Below are positions 42,777 to 50,436 of a stretch of 53,381 nucleotides of DNA, in pieces; the first letter of the stretch is position 1, and every line of letters begins with the position of its first letter. Source of the stretch: Haloarcula rubra (GTDB taxonomy: Archaea > Halobacteriota > Halobacteria > Halobacteriales > Haloarculaceae); the NCBI RefSeq assembly GCF_019599465.1, contig NZ_RKLR01000019.1, forward strand, positions 1-53,381, given 5' to 3'. A model generated the notes under the pieces. That model was not told the origin of the DNA and did not search any database. It worked only from the letters and a program-made list of their open reading frames with translations. Position numbers and translations under genes: made by a program.

Positions 42777-44021
42777 TTACTCCTGCAGGTCGCGAAGCTT
42801 GCCGAGCGCGGAGAAGTCCCGCGTGACGATCTCGTGGTCCATGAGGTAGTACGCCGCGTTCTCCTTCTTGCCGCGGGAGAGGTACGGGGCGTTCTCTGGG
42901 TTCGCGTCGGTGAGCTCCTCGTAGTGCGGGTTGCGCAGCTCCTCGACAGCGATGCGCGGAACCTGCTGGCCGTCGCCGGCCTGGATCGTGTCCGTCGGGA
43001 TGAGGTAGATCCGACCGAGGCTGTCGGCAGGGATGTGCTGGCTCGGGACGATCGGGATGCCCTTGTAGTGGCGGGACTTGGTGTTGGTCGGCAGCCCCAT
43101 GACCGTCTCGGCGTCGTTGACGCCGTCGCGGCCGATGTCCTCGGGGTCGTAGTTGACGACCGCCTGGACGCCATCCGTCGAGTCGGACTGGATCTCACCC
43201 AGCACCTTGGCCGTGGTGCGTCCGGTGAGGATGTAGACGTTCTCTCGCGAGGCACTCCCGAAGTCGAAGTACTGCGCGAGGAACGAGTCCATCAGACTCT
43301 CGGTCAGCTGGCGCAGCGTCCCGCTGTTGTGGTCGACGTAGGCGTCAGCCCACGAGTCAGCCGACCGGTCGATGTCGTAGACGTCGAGGTCACCGTCGGC
43401 GAAGGCCGTACTCGACGTGTCCGTCGCGTTGGCCTCCTCGTCACCCGACGCGATGATGCGGTCGAGCTCGGTGATCTTGTCCCGACTGGAGTAACCACCG
43501 TTGTTCGCGGAGACCGCGGCCATGACGCCGTCGCGGTCGATGGCCAGCTCCTGGAAGAGTTCGTCGACGCGGGTGAGCTCGTCCCACGGGACGCCGTCGA
43601 GGATTTCAGCCCGCACCTGCTGGAGGTGCGTCTGCTCGACGACGGCCTCAGACTGCTTGATGGCCGCACTGACCTCTTCCTGACTGTACTTCCGGCCGTC
43701 CGGGATGCTGGCGCCCTCGCCGGTCGACTGCAGCGCCGGCGGCGTGTGCGCGGCACGGAACGTCAGCGGCAGCGGCTGGGACGCGTCCGTGTTCATCCCC
43801 GAGCGATCGATCTTCGGCAGCGAGCCGTAGCCGTTTGCTTCGAGGTTCGTCTGGACGTACAGCGCGGCGCCGAAGAGGTCGTTGACCAGTGCGGCGTCGC
43901 TTGTACTGTACGTTGCTTCCTGCGAGATGGCCGACAGCGCCTCAACGGCGCGGTCGAGCATGCCCTGCTGTTCGAGCAGGTCCCGCGGACTGTGCCCGTG
44001 ATTGATGTGTCCGACACTCAT
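42777..44021 (-). CDS. Major capsid protein, HK97-type (414 aa)
   Basis: It directly follows the scaffold gene. The N-terminal about 100 residues are helical (LDRAVEALSAISQEATYSTS), a likely scaffold-contacting arm. The core includes ASRENVYILTGRTTAKVLGE, PTNTKSRHYKGIPIVPSQHI and SLGRIYLIPTDTIQAGDGQQ, strands of the A-domain and P-domain, and ends with YLMDHEIVTRDFSALGKLRD. The final arrangement (spine helix with RLDR-like residues, E-loop) is not resolvable by eye, but length, order and strand pattern fit. Confidence 0.88.
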   Translation of the reverse strand: MSVGHINHGHSPRDLLEQQGMLDRAVEALSAISQEATYSTSDAALVNDLFGAALYVQTNLEANGYGSLPKIDRSGMNTDASQPLPLTFRAAHTPPALQSTGEGASIPDGRKYSQEEVSAAIKQSEAVVEQTHLQQVRAEILDGVPWDELTRVDELFQELAIDRDGVMAAVSANNGGYSSRDKITELDRIIASGDEEANATDTSSTAFADGDLDVYDIDRSADSWADAYVDHNSGTLRQLTESLMDSFLAQYFDFGSASRENVYILTGRTTAKVLGEIQSDSTDGVQAVVNYDPEDIGRDGVNDAETVMGLPTNTKSRHYKGIPIVPSQHIPADSLGRIYLIPTDTIQAGDGQQVPRIAVEELRNPHYEELTDANPENAPYLSRGKKENAAYYLMDHEIVTRDFSALGKLRDLQE

Positions 44022-44023
44022 TG

Positions 44024-44692
44024 TTAGTCGCCCCCGTTGTCGCCGCCCTCAGCGTCGCCGCTGAAGAGGTCGTTCTTGTTGATGTCCGTCGAACCCGCGC
44101 TGTCCGGACCGGGGGTAGAGCCAGTCAGCGCCTGCTCGACAGTCGTCTCGGTCTCTTCGGCCATGGTGTCCGCGAAGGACTCCATGCGCTCGTTGAGTTC
44201 CTGCTCGAGTTCCACCTGCGTCGGGACGTCGTCGAGCTGGTCGTCCAGCTTCTGGTCGACGACCTCGGCAGCGGCTTCGGCAGCCGCATCCGCGACCTCG
44301 GCCGCGTCGACGTCCGCCTCTGCGGACATCTCGCCGTCGTCATCGCCGGTGTCACCACCGTCTTCGCCGGACCCGCCCGCACCCACGGCCTCAGCAAAGG
44401 CCATGGCTTCCTCGCGGTCGAAGTCGGTGTTGGCGACGAGCATGTCGACGGCGTCACCGGCGTCCATCTCCATCTCGGTGTCGTCGTCTTCGTCCTCGTC
44501 GTCTTCACCGTCCCCGTAGTCGCCTTCTTGTTCGGTGGCATCATCGCCACCATCGGTTGTCTCACTATCCGCCTCTTGCTCAGTGGTCGGCTCGTCGTCC
44601 TCGGTGTCGGTACCATCACCCGACATGAAGTCGAGCTTAGAGTGGAGCCGTTCACGGAGCGTTTCGTCCGTTTCGTCTGCGTCGTTACTCAT
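44024..44692 (-). CDS. Capsid scaffold protein (222 aa)
   Basis: Very acidic and mostly helical: EDDEDEDDDTEMEMDAGDAV, DAAEVADAAAEAAAEVVDQK, then a coiled coil (LDDQLDDVPTQVELEQELNE) and a C-terminal tail (STDINKNDLFSGDAEGGDNG) that should bind the capsid protein. Its position between protease and capsid genes is standard. It is expected to be digested on head maturation. Confidence 0.83.
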   Translation of the reverse strand: MSNDADETDETLRERLHSKLDFMSGDGTDTEDDEPTTEQEADSETTDGGDDATEQEGDYGDGEDDEDEDDDTEMEMDAGDAVDMLVANTDFDREEAMAFAEAVGAGGSGEDGGDTGDDDGEMSAEADVDAAEVADAAAEAAAEVVDQKLDDQLDDVPTQVELEQELNERMESFADTMAEETETTVEQALTGSTPGPDSAGSTDINKNDLFSGDAEGGDNGGD

Positions 44693-44760
44693 GGAGAATC
44701 GTTGGGTGTTACCGCACCGTCCACGACAGCCAGTACCTCTGCCACTATTGGGGGCGTCAT
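44689..44760 (-). CDS. 23-codon minigene before the scaffold gene
   Basis: ATG at 44758-44760 opens MTPPIVAEVLAVVDGAVTPN, DSP, and the TGA overlaps the scaffold ATG (ATGA). It fills most of a 105-bp spacer, the longest in the head module. It could be a coupling peptide, or the spacer may hold a promoter; both are unproven. Confidence 0.3.
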   Translation of the reverse strand: MTPPIVAEVLAVVDGAVTPNDSP

Positions 44761-44797
44761 CGGTGTAGCTGGCTTCGTGGCGTCGTTGGCGAGCGGT

Positions 44798-46111
44798 TTA
44801 GTCTGCAGTCTGCGAGAAGGCCTGGTACTCCGCGACGCCGAACGTCGACCCGGCGTTCTTGACGATCTCGCTCGTTCCGAGCGTCACGGCGTGCAGGTCA
44901 CACTGCGTGACCAGCCGGCCGTCGTCGGTCTGCTCGTCGCGGTTGCGATGGATCGTCACGGAGTAGCCGTTGAGTTCGTTCTGTAGGGCCCGGATGCGGA
45001 CCTCCTTGGCCATCTCGGAGTCGCCGGCCAGGTTGGAGAGGAGCCACATCTCGGGCCGCCCGTCGCCATCGCCGTCTTCGACGTGCGTGGTCAGCTTCTC
45101 GCCGGCCTCGAACTCGTAGCGCTCGGGCTCGCCGTTCGGGCTCTCGAGGTGGATGACGGTGTCCTCGTCGAGGACGTGCTCGCGGACGGGCACGCCGACG
45201 GGGATGTCGTCGTGGTACAGCGAGATGATACCCGGCGCCTCCTGACTCTCGAAGAACCGGTCGAGGGCGTCCTCGAGCGCCTCCATCTCGATCTTGATGG
45301 GGTCGTCCGAGCGGTCGTACTGCTCGATGCTGGCTTTGCCGTACACGAGGAAATCATCAGCCTCGATGGCGGCCTGATACTCCTCGGGCAGCGACTCGAC
45401 GTCGATCTCGTTGCTGCCCTCCTTGGTGATAGAGCTGCGTAGCGGGCCCGGCGCGTCTAAGTCATCGGCGGCGACCGACGCCTGCGTGACTGCGGTCGCG
45501 GGCCCGTCAGCCTGCCAACCTTCAGCCGTCGTCGCGCCGGCTATAGCCTCCTGCTCGGTCTCGCTGTCGACGGCCTCCATCTCCTCGATGAGGTCCTCAG
45601 CCCAGTCCAGCATCGCGTCGCCGCCCCACAGCAGATGCGCTGTGTAGCCGTCGTCGAGCCACGGCTGGTCGTCGGGGACGTCGTCGTCCAGCTCGGCCCG
45701 ACCCTCCTGGGCGTCGCTGCGGGAGAGGTAGCCCTGAATCTCGACGACGTACTCCGGTGGGAGTGGCTCGTCGTCCTTGTGGTGCTCGACGATCTGGCGG
45801 GCCCGGCGGATGCCTTCACCGTCTTCGGCGCCAGCGTCGAACTCCTCGGGGTACTCCTCGTACCACTCCAGAGCCTGGCGGGCGTTGTCGGCCGCCGTCT
45901 CCGGCGGGACAAACGCGTCTTCGCCGATGTTCTCACGGTACTTGTCGGGGAGCTCGGCGAAGTACGAGATGGCGCCGTCGGCCGACGACCACACGACGCG
46001 GCCCGCCTCGGGTTCGGCCCGTGAGAGGACGTCCATCTCCATCGCGATGCCGTCGAGCTCTCGAACGGTCCACTCCGACGCCCAGGCTGGCACAGCAGTT
46101 TCGTCAGCCAT
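44798..46111 (-). CDS. Prohead protease-like protein with N-terminal extension (437 aa)
   Basis: Two parts: residues 1-190 (WSSADGAISYFAELPDKYRE; ARQALEWYEEYPEEFDAGAE; HLLWGGDAMLDWAEDLI) form a helical domain found before proteases in some phages. Residues about 210-437 resemble XkdF/U35-type prohead proteases: DDIPVGVPVREHVLDEDTVI, RIRALQNELNGYSVTIHRNR (Ser candidate), then VTQCDLHAVTLGTSEIVKNA. Catalytic His and Ser cannot be assigned with certainty. ATG at 46111 is preferred; a GTG at 46120 overlaps the upstream stop. It should cleave the scaffold and capsid arm. Confidence 0.75.
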   Translation of the reverse strand: MADETAVPAWASEWTVRELDGIAMEMDVLSRAEPEAGRVVWSSADGAISYFAELPDKYRENIGEDAFVPPETAADNARQALEWYEEYPEEFDAGAEDGEGIRRARQIVEHHKDDEPLPPEYVVEIQGYLSRSDAQEGRAELDDDVPDDQPWLDDGYTAHLLWGGDAMLDWAEDLIEEMEAVDSETEQEAIAGATTAEGWQADGPATAVTQASVAADDLDAPGPLRSSITKEGSNEIDVESLPEEYQAAIEADDFLVYGKASIEQYDRSDDPIKIEMEALEDALDRFFESQEAPGIISLYHDDIPVGVPVREHVLDEDTVIHLESPNGEPERYEFEAGEKLTTHVEDGDGDGRPEMWLLSNLAGDSEMAKEVRIRALQNELNGYSVTIHRNRDEQTDDGRLVTQCDLHAVTLGTSEIVKNAGSTFGVAEYQAFSQTAD

Positions 46112-46116
46112 GGTGA

Positions 46117-46635
46117 TCACCGAGTGTACCAGTCAGTGCCGTCGGAGTAGAGGCGTAGAACGCCGTAGTTCGAGCCGATCGTGGCCGATGCCGACCCGTC
46201 GATACTCTCGCTTCCTTCGGTGTCGACGGTGATGGCGTTCGTGCCGGCGTTGCCGGCCTCGTCTTTGACGATGATCTCGGCGCCGTCCTCGACCATCGCG
46301 CTCGCGAGCGTGACGGTGACCGTCCCGCCGCTAGTGTCGACGGCCTGGATGATGCCCTGGTCGGAGACAGAGGTGTTCGCGGTCGCCGGGCCGGCGCGGC
46401 GCCAGACGTGGTTGGACTCGAGGCCGACCAGCGAGGCAGCCGTCTGCCACGCGCTCCCGTCGCCGACGTAGACCGTGCCGGTACTCGTCACCTCTGCGAC
46501 ACGGCCAGCAGTCGGCGCGTAGTTGTTTGTCAACGCCGACTGCGTGTCGGCGGTCGTTACCTCGTCGACGACGCTCTTGAGAAGCTCGCCAGTGGTGACG
46601 TCGTCAGTCGCTGTCAGGGGGATGGTCTCAGTCAT
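46117..46635 (-). CDS. Head fibre/decoration-like protein (172 aa)
   Basis: MTETIPLTATDDVTTGELLK is helical; a GTVYVGDGSAWQTAASLVGL hinge and a C-terminal beta-rich repeat region follow (GGTVTVTLASAMVEDGAEII, VKDEAGNAGTNAITVDTEGS, YGVLRLYSDGTDWYTR), similar to the trimeric C-terminal domains of phage fibres and head spikes. Between portal and protease it could decorate the capsid. It overlaps the portal-MuF stop by 4 nt. Confidence 0.74.
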   Translation of the reverse strand: MTETIPLTATDDVTTGELLKSVVDEVTTADTQSALTNNYAPTAGRVAEVTSTGTVYVGDGSAWQTAASLVGLESNHVWRRAGPATANTSVSDQGIIQAVDTSGGTVTVTLASAMVEDGAEIIVKDEAGNAGTNAITVDTEGSESIDGSASATIGSNYGVLRLYSDGTDWYTR

Positions 46636-48863
46636 GTGTTGTAGTGTTGCACGTATGTATCGCGGCAACCGATGTGCGGGCTGTACCGGCGGGCGTCATG
46701 CCCGTCGACGAAGCGGTCGTTGGCCTCCTGGACGAGGTCGCGAAGCTCGTCCAGTGGCCGGGGCGTGCCGCCGTGTTCGGGGTTGGTCTTCTCGAGAAGC
46801 CACCAGCACGCCTCGTGCTTGCGGTCGTCCTCTGGCCCCAGCCATTTGAACTCGGCCTCGTCTTCGATATCCTGCTGCTCGTACGCGACCTCGCGAGCCT
46901 GGTCGTTGATGGCCTTGACCTCGTTGCGGGCCAGACTGTTGGCCTCGTCTTCGGAGAGGCCGAACTCGTCTTGCAGGTCCTCGGAAATCGACCGGAGCGA
47001 CCAGCCCTGTGGCTGGGTAAGGTTGTCCTCGAGCAGGGCGGCCAGCCGGCCTCTGGCGCCAGCCGACAGCGTCTCGAAACTCGTCGAAAGAGCGCCGTCG
47101 TTGATGGCCTCCTGAATCAGTTCGATGACGAACTCTGGGACGTTGTCGTCCTCATCGAAAAACGGCTCTGCCTGCTGCTCCACATCGCCATCTTCAGCCC
47201 AGACGATGTGGCGATGGGCGTCGAAGAGGACGTCATCAGCCTGCTTCGCAAGGTTGCCCAGTCGCGGGCTCGCCGACTGCTGTCCTGGTGGCGTCGGCGT
47301 GTCCGGACCGTCCTGGCCAGATCCCTCGGGCTGATCCTCGCCGCTATCTCCCGCCCCTCCGAGTGGATTCTCGGGTGGCGCTTCGAACTCTCCGCTGTCG
47401 ATGACGAGTTCACCATCCTCCCAGCGAGCGTCAAGCCCAGACTCAGCGGCGAGTTGGCCGGCTCGCAAAGTCCGCTGCAGGTCTAAGGCACCTTCGTCGT
47501 CTTCCGTCGATGGCAGGAACTCGATGCGCCAGTCGTCGATGCCCAGCCGCTTCGCGAGCGTGTCGAGCCAGCCTTCGATGTAGTCGTGCTGCTGGCTCGC
47601 GATGTCGCGGTCGGTGACCTCCAGCTGCAGCCCCTCGTTGTTGAGCCCGCCGGCATCCTGCAGGTCCGAGTCGTGCGCATTCGAGATGCCGATGGCCTGC
47701 CGGATGTCCTCCTTGTAGTCCTGCTTGATCTCGGCCGACTGCCCCAGCAGTTCGTCAGGCATCGCGTCGACGACCTCCAGTGTCGGCGTCGACGAGTCCT
47801 GCGGCGAGTACTCGTTCGAGAGGATTGGCGAGTCGTACGGGTCGTCGTCATCCCGGATACGCTGGATCTCCTTGCGGAACGAGTCAGCGTTCGTCGTGTG
47901 GAGAATCATCAGCTGGTTGGGCAGCCGGTCGCTCTCCTGATCGTAGAACGCGGCGCCGTACCGGTGCATCATCTCGAGGATGAGCTGCCGGAGCATCACG
48001 CCGCCCGCCGGCGCCAGGCCATCGAGGCCGTGCAGGCGGGGCATCGGGAACGCCCACGTCACGATTTCGTCGCGGAAGTAGTAGTTGTGGTCGCCCTGTT
48101 GCTGCTGCTCGGCGAAGAACACCTCCTGGAGTTCGGCGTTGCACGTCTTGCAGCGGCCGGGCTGTTCGGCCGGGTCTTCGCGATGGATGGGGCAGGTCCA
48201 CCAGTGTCCGCCGGCGCGATTGTGTTCGTCGACGACCGGCTTGATCGTGTTCGGGTCGCCGTAGACGATCTCGTCGGGCTCCTTGGCGAGGACCTCGCCG
48301 TCCTGATACATCGCCGAGCCCTGCGCGATGACGTAGTCGTACTGGATGACCATCACGGAGACACCGGCGAACCACTGGTCGACCTCGCAGTACTTCGCGA
48401 GGTCGCGCAAACTCTGGCCCTCGCTGTTGACCGATTCGAACAGGCGCTTGGCCCAGCGCTTCTCCTCGGGATCAGGGCGACGGAGTGCGTCCTCGCCGCA
48501 GGCCGGACAGACGTCGTTCTGTTCGTCGAACTCGGACTCGCAGGCCTCGCACTTCTGCGTGAACCGTGGCTTGAGCAGCGGGAACTCGTTGCGGTAGAGT
48601 TCGTCACGACGGGTCCGGACGGCGTCACCCAGTTCGTGGGCCTGCATGCCGAGTGTCCGCAGCCCCTTGATTCCGAAGACGGTCGATGAGTTGGTCGCCC
48701 GGCTCGCGACACCACCGTCACCGGAGCCACGCCCCGACGGCGTCGGCGTGTCGACCGAGCGACGCAGCTGTTGCTCGACCGATGCCAGTGCATCGTCATC
48801 GTTGAACCCAGAGACGAGGAGACTGGAGCCGTCGCCGAGGTCATGCTGTTGTATGCCATCCAT
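46632..48863 (-). CDS. Portal protein fused to a MuF-like domain, with zinc-knuckle insertions (743 aa)
   Basis: The first about 500 residues are portal-like (SLRDLAKYCEVDQWFAGVSV; EIVYGDPNTIKPVV; IVTWAFPMPRLHGLDGLAPA; QSAEIKQDYKEDIRQAIGIS; NNEGLQLEVTDRDIASQQHD). The C-terminal part (about 600-743: SLARNEVKAINDQAREVAYE; FKWLGPEDDRKHEACWWLLE; SPHIGCRDTY) is a gp7/MuF-type minor head domain. Two zinc-knuckle units interrupt the portal: C105/C108/C119/C122 and C224/H227/C238/C241. In most phages portal and MuF are two genes; here they are one polypeptide. It anchors the DNA entry vertex. Confidence 0.86.
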   Translation of the reverse strand: MDGIQQHDLGDGSSLLVSGFNDDDALASVEQQLRRSVDTPTPSGRGSGDGGVASRATNSSTVFGIKGLRTLGMQAHELGDAVRTRRDELYRNEFPLLKPRFTQKCEACESEFDEQNDVCPACGEDALRRPDPEEKRWAKRLFESVNSEGQSLRDLAKYCEVDQWFAGVSVMVIQYDYVIAQGSAMYQDGEVLAKEPDEIVYGDPNTIKPVVDEHNRAGGHWWTCPIHREDPAEQPGRCKTCNAELQEVFFAEQQQQGDHNYYFRDEIVTWAFPMPRLHGLDGLAPAGGVMLRQLILEMMHRYGAAFYDQESDRLPNQLMILHTTNADSFRKEIQRIRDDDDPYDSPILSNEYSPQDSSTPTLEVVDAMPDELLGQSAEIKQDYKEDIRQAIGISNAHDSDLQDAGGLNNEGLQLEVTDRDIASQQHDYIEGWLDTLAKRLGIDDWRIEFLPSTEDDEGALDLQRTLRAGQLAAESGLDARWEDGELVIDSGEFEAPPENPLGGAGDSGEDQPEGSGQDGPDTPTPPGQQSASPRLGNLAKQADDVLFDAHRHIVWAEDGDVEQQAEPFFDEDDNVPEFVIELIQEAINDGALSTSFETLSAGARGRLAALLEDNLTQPQGWSLRSISEDLQDEFGLSEDEANSLARNEVKAINDQAREVAYEQQDIEDEAEFKWLGPEDDRKHEACWWLLEKTNPEHGGTPRPLDELRDLVQEANDRFVDGHDARRYSPHIGCRDTYVQHYNT

Positions 48864-48864
48864 G

Positions 48865-50103
48865 TCAGAACCCTCCGCCGTTGCGCATCGCTGCGTAGTT
48901 GACGTCTGTCGCGTTGCTTGTAGCGGGACGAACGAGCATCGCGAACACCTCGTCCGATGCCAGTTCGACGTTTTTCAGCTCGGAGCCCACCTGAATCGGA
49001 CTCTGTTTGTCCCCCGGGACGACGTCGTACCACTCACGCTCGCCGCGCGAGTCGATGGTCGTTTCCGTACTCTTCTCACTGTCGTTCGCGAGGTCGTACG
49101 TTTTCACGTCGTACTCAGCAGCTGCCTCGGTCGTCGATGTATCTTCAGGCAGTCCAAAGGAGGTTCCCGAAAACGTGCCCCGGACCGTCAACTGCACCTC
49201 GACGTCGTGGGTCGCATTCAGCGAGATAGCTGACGGCGTGACGTCGGTGTTCTCCCAGCCAGCGCGCTTTTTTAGGCCGATGATGAACGTCCAGGCTGGA
49301 TATGCGTTCAGCGTGATCTTGGTGCCGCTGTTCTTTTGCGGCGTCCAGCCCTCGCCAGTCTCGCGTTTCACCTGACGGCCCTGCTCGCCCTCGTAGTGAC
49401 AGGCAGTCGCTGCGAGGAAGTTGCCGTCGCCCTCGGTACCGTCGAAGTGCCACTCGATGGGGACGTCGAACTGTTCCCACATTGTCTGCCCGCGTTCGTT
49501 GAACTGATGGACAGGGTAGAGGTCGAATCCGCCGTTGTCAGACTTGACGCCGATGACGATCACCGCTTTGGCGTGGCCGTAGCAGGCGTGTGGAATCCGG
49601 AGCGTGAATCCGTCGGTTGGGTCGAGAGTCGGTCCCTCGCCCTCGTCACCATTCAGCTTGTGAAGGTTCCAGTCAGACTGGCGGACTGTGGTTCGGCCGC
49701 CGGCGCGGTCGTTGAACACGTACGGCGACGTCGCATCCCAGCCAAAGCCAGTCCCGTTGTCGCCGCTGGTGTAGCCGACCCAGCCATCCTGATCTCCAGT
49801 GGGCGCACTGTCGAAGTGGCCCGCGGCGCCGGCGAGGACCGGCTGTCCGGCGCCGTAGTCACCGGCCTCTTTGGTGCGTATGAAGCCACCCTCGCCGACC
49901 TGGACGTCCGGGCCGCTTCGAGTGACGCCGCTGTAGTCGAAGAACTTGTCCGTGATGCCATCGCCGGCGTTCTCGTCGACCTTCTGGAACGTGTGCTCCC
50001 AGATAATCTGCAGCTCGCGGAAGATGTACTCGTCAAACTGGTTGAGTCGGCCCGACGTGCTATCGGCTGCAGGGTCGTTGTCTTCATCACCGCCGAATCC
50101 CAT
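48865..50103 (-). CDS. Putative structural protein of unknown type (412 aa)
   Basis: MGFGGDEDNDPAADSTSGRL, NQFDEYIFRELQIIWEHTFQ, then a long beta-rich chain (RQSDWNLHKLNGDEGEGPTL; AKAVIVIGVKSDNGGFDLYP; DVEVQLTVRGTFSGTSFGLP; DEVFAMLVRPATSNATDVNY). It is located between TerL and portal, where most phages have nothing or a small gene, and abuts the portal start. It might be a capsid turret or spike protein; no motif was recognised. Confidence 0.72.
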   Translation of the reverse strand: MGFGGDEDNDPAADSTSGRLNQFDEYIFRELQIIWEHTFQKVDENAGDGITDKFFDYSGVTRSGPDVQVGEGGFIRTKEAGDYGAGQPVLAGAAGHFDSAPTGDQDGWVGYTSGDNGTGFGWDATSPYVFNDRAGGRTTVRQSDWNLHKLNGDEGEGPTLDPTDGFTLRIPHACYGHAKAVIVIGVKSDNGGFDLYPVHQFNERGQTMWEQFDVPIEWHFDGTEGDGNFLAATACHYEGEQGRQVKRETGEGWTPQKNSGTKITLNAYPAWTFIIGLKKRAGWENTDVTPSAISLNATHDVEVQLTVRGTFSGTSFGLPEDTSTTEAAAEYDVKTYDLANDSEKSTETTIDSRGEREWYDVVPGDKQSPIQVGSELKNVELASDEVFAMLVRPATSNATDVNYAAMRNGGGF

Positions 50104-50118
50104 CCTGTGTGCCTCCAG

Positions 50119-50415
50119 TTACTCCTCGCTGACGCCGAGTAGCGCGTCAGCGGTGTCCGCCGCCGTCGTTGTGTTTCGGATCCGGACGCGCCGCGCCTCG
50201 GGGAGAGTGGCGCCGTCGTTCTCGTCGGTCGTTGACGATACTGACTTGTGCGTCAGCCAGCCGACGTCGTTGCCTTTCACCTCGACGACGAGGTCGACAG
50301 CGGTGCCAGCCTTGACGTTCCAACCGATATCGCTACCGTGATTGGCGGTCGTCTCAACGATGGTGCCGGTGCTACTGAGGTCGTAGTCGCTAGCTTCGTC
50401 TTGTTTACTTGGCAT
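50119..50415 (-). CDS. Small beta-rich virion-module protein (98 aa)
   Basis: DYDLSSTGTIVETTANHGSD, WNVKAGTAVDLVVEVKGNDV, ARRVRIRNTTTAADTADALL: a small Ig-like or jelly-roll chain. With the 412-aa neighbour it forms an unusual pair between TerL and the portal. It may be a capsid decoration protein. The function is uncertain. Confidence 0.7.
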   Translation of the reverse strand: MPSKQDEASDYDLSSTGTIVETTANHGSDIGWNVKAGTAVDLVVEVKGNDVGWLTHKSVSSTTDENDGATLPEARRVRIRNTTTAADTADALLGVSEE

Positions 50416-50436
50416 GGTAGGTTGCTCCGTCAGTCG

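Noticed and set aside
42696-44027. 443-codon plus-strand frame over the capsid gene
   Set aside because: Antisense shadow of the major capsid protein; no motif, no promoter.
47586-48689. 367-codon plus-strand frame over the portal gene
   Set aside because: Antisense shadow of the portal-MuF gene.
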